Shown here: piece after piece, positions 62,892 through 64,000 of the stretch
How the letters are laid out: each line of letters opens with the position of its first letter
How positions within the stretch are numbered: the first letter of the stretch is position 1
DNA from: Lumbricus terrestris
Taxonomy: Eukaryota > Annelida > Clitellata > Crassiclitellata > Lumbricidae
Direction: 5' to 3'
DNA: 64,000 nt
Assembly (NCBI GenBank): GCA_949752735.1
Contig: OX457052.1
Location: 11,448,612 to 11,512,611 of the forward strand
Program-made: the position numbers and the translations under genes
The notes under the pieces: generated by a model
Told to the model about the DNA's origin: nothing
Seen by the model: only the letters and a program-made list of their open reading frames with translations
Databases searched by the model: none

Positions 62892-63119
62892 CAGTGGCGG
62901 CGCCAGGATTTCAGTGTTGGGGGGGATGAAGCCTCGACCGAAATCTCATGAAAATTTTCCATTTTTGCCGCCAAAATTTCTGACGACTTTTTTTTTTTAG
63001 TCGTCAGCCCAAAATCGTGGATATTTGAGTGTAAAAAATTTCGGACGACCCTTTTTTAGGGGGGCTGAGCCTCTTGTAGGGGGGGGCTTAGCCCCCTGCC
63101 CCCCCTAGCGCCGCCACTG
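62892..63119. mobile_element. 228-bp hAT-type MITE, ends CAGTGGCGGCGCCA
   Basis: Ends CAGTGGCGGCGCCA and TAGCGCCGCCACTG with a perfect 8-bp duplication ATACGGCG (62884-62891 and 63120-63127). A short form of the element at 37360, with one instead of several internal TCTGACGACTTTTTT units. Confidence 0.9.
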
Positions 63120-63127
63120 ATACGGCG

Positions 63128-63580
63128 TAAACTCACCTGCGGGAAAATGGCATCGTATAGTCCTACTCACTTCCAAAAACGAGGATATACGCGGGCATAC
63201 AGTGCATAGTCCTACTCACCTCACAAAGAGCGTGTGGGTATAGGCCTACGCATGACAAAATCGTTTAAAAAGTCGCGATTTATGACGGAAAAACTCATAA
63301 AAGTTGAGCATTTGACGCCGTAATGAAGGGGTTTTGGGGTGAAAAATCGTCTGAAACTACCCGATGACTGAAAAATAAAAAATAAAAAAGTCGTCAGAAA
63401 TTTTTGGCGACTAAAAAAAGAAAAATAATATTGGAATACTTCATTAGGCCTACATCAATATTATTGTAGGTTGTTTCACGATGCCACTTGCCTAAGCAAT
63501 TGCAGTCAGGATATCTACAAAACTGGTCTTCATAAAAATGAGAATTATTTATAGATCCCTACATAATATAGTATGTTAGT
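63128..63580. other. Unrecognised sequence
   Basis: A repeated CATAGTCCTACTCAC (about 63156 and 63207) and an AAAGTCGTCAGAAATTTTTG block (about 63388) related to the MITE interiors. No gene seen. Confidence 0.5.
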
Positions 63581-63724
63581 CAGGGTGAGAATTGCAGGGG
63601 GTTTGGAGGTTTCAACCCCCGTCTTTCTTAGTGCCCCATAGTGAACTCTGTTTTTCACACCCCAATTCCAAGTTTATCATAGGCCAACCCCCTCCCCAGT
63701 TATTTTTCCACAATTCTCACACTG
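63581..63724. mobile_element. 144-bp MITE, ends CAGGGTGAGAATTG
   Basis: Ends CAGGGTGAGAATTG and CAATTCTCACACTG. Flanks ATGTTAGT and CTGTTAGT match at 7 of 8 bases, hAT-like. Confidence 0.75.
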
Positions 63725-63732
63725 CTGTTAGT

Positions 63733-64000
63733 TTTCTGCCAATTCAGTTTGAATCCTCTCTCCCCTTCAGAGATCGGCAAGGATCGAACTGTGAAACGCC
63801 AGTATAGAAACCTTCCCTTGATACGACTGTCGCCTTGGGTTGTAAGGCAACCCATCCAAGCATCCATCAACATTACAATCGTCCAGCGTGGCTGAATAGC
63901 TGTCAAGCGAAGCTCAACTCGAGAATCATCCATCATGCGAACCTTTCCACTGCAGTTCAACCCGATGTATCACACATATTTCAGAGCCAATGAATATTCT
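63733..64000. other. Unrecognised sequence at the window edge
   Basis: No convincing frame or repeat. Confidence 0.5.

Overview
This window looks like intergenic DNA from an animal, most likely a marine deuterostome invertebrate such as an echinoderm. That placement is inference. It rests on eukaryotic transposons throughout, tRNA-derived SINEs, no bacterial-style gene packing, very abundant simple repeats, a strong excess of the octamer TAGGCCTA, and an LTR retrotransposon of the Gmr1 type, first described from deuterostomes. I found no convincing host protein-coding gene. The only long intact coding region is the gag-pol of that retrotransposon.

Layout. 1-4640 holds a mariner-like element with long inverted ends, interrupted by a hAT element and a MITE, with a second MITE inside the hAT element. 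4643-22500 is a tandem duplication of a roughly 9-kb unit. Its first 4.5 kb are almost identical between copies, while the rest has drifted by several percent and differs in minisatellite length; copy 2 also carries two extra insertions. 22500-24210 is simple repeats plus a LINE remnant. 24210-38870 is mostly unrecognised AT-rich sequence with DNA transposons, SINE and LINE fragments and one long near-perfect inverted repeat.

38873-46790 is a head-to-head pair of a small inverted-repeat element, one of which holds a complete 7231-bp Gmr1-like element on the minus strand. That element has identical-looking 576-bp LTRs, a 5-bp target duplication, a tRNA-Leu-like primer site, a polypurine tract and an intact 1878-codon gag-pol with domain order PR-IN-RT-RH. 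46791-53030 holds MITEs, a U2-snRNA-like stretch and a telomere-like array inside an inverted-repeat element.

53039-62208 is bounded by two copies of one ~299-bp MITE in the same orientation. A perfect 8-bp duplication (GTTTCACG) flanks only the outer ends, so the 9.2-kb block looks like a composite transposon, or a MITE pair joined by recombination. Two MITEs with 8-bp duplications follow at the right edge.

All boundaries come from reading inverted ends and target duplications by eye. Superfamily names rest on target-site length, terminal bases and, where present, short transposase motifs.
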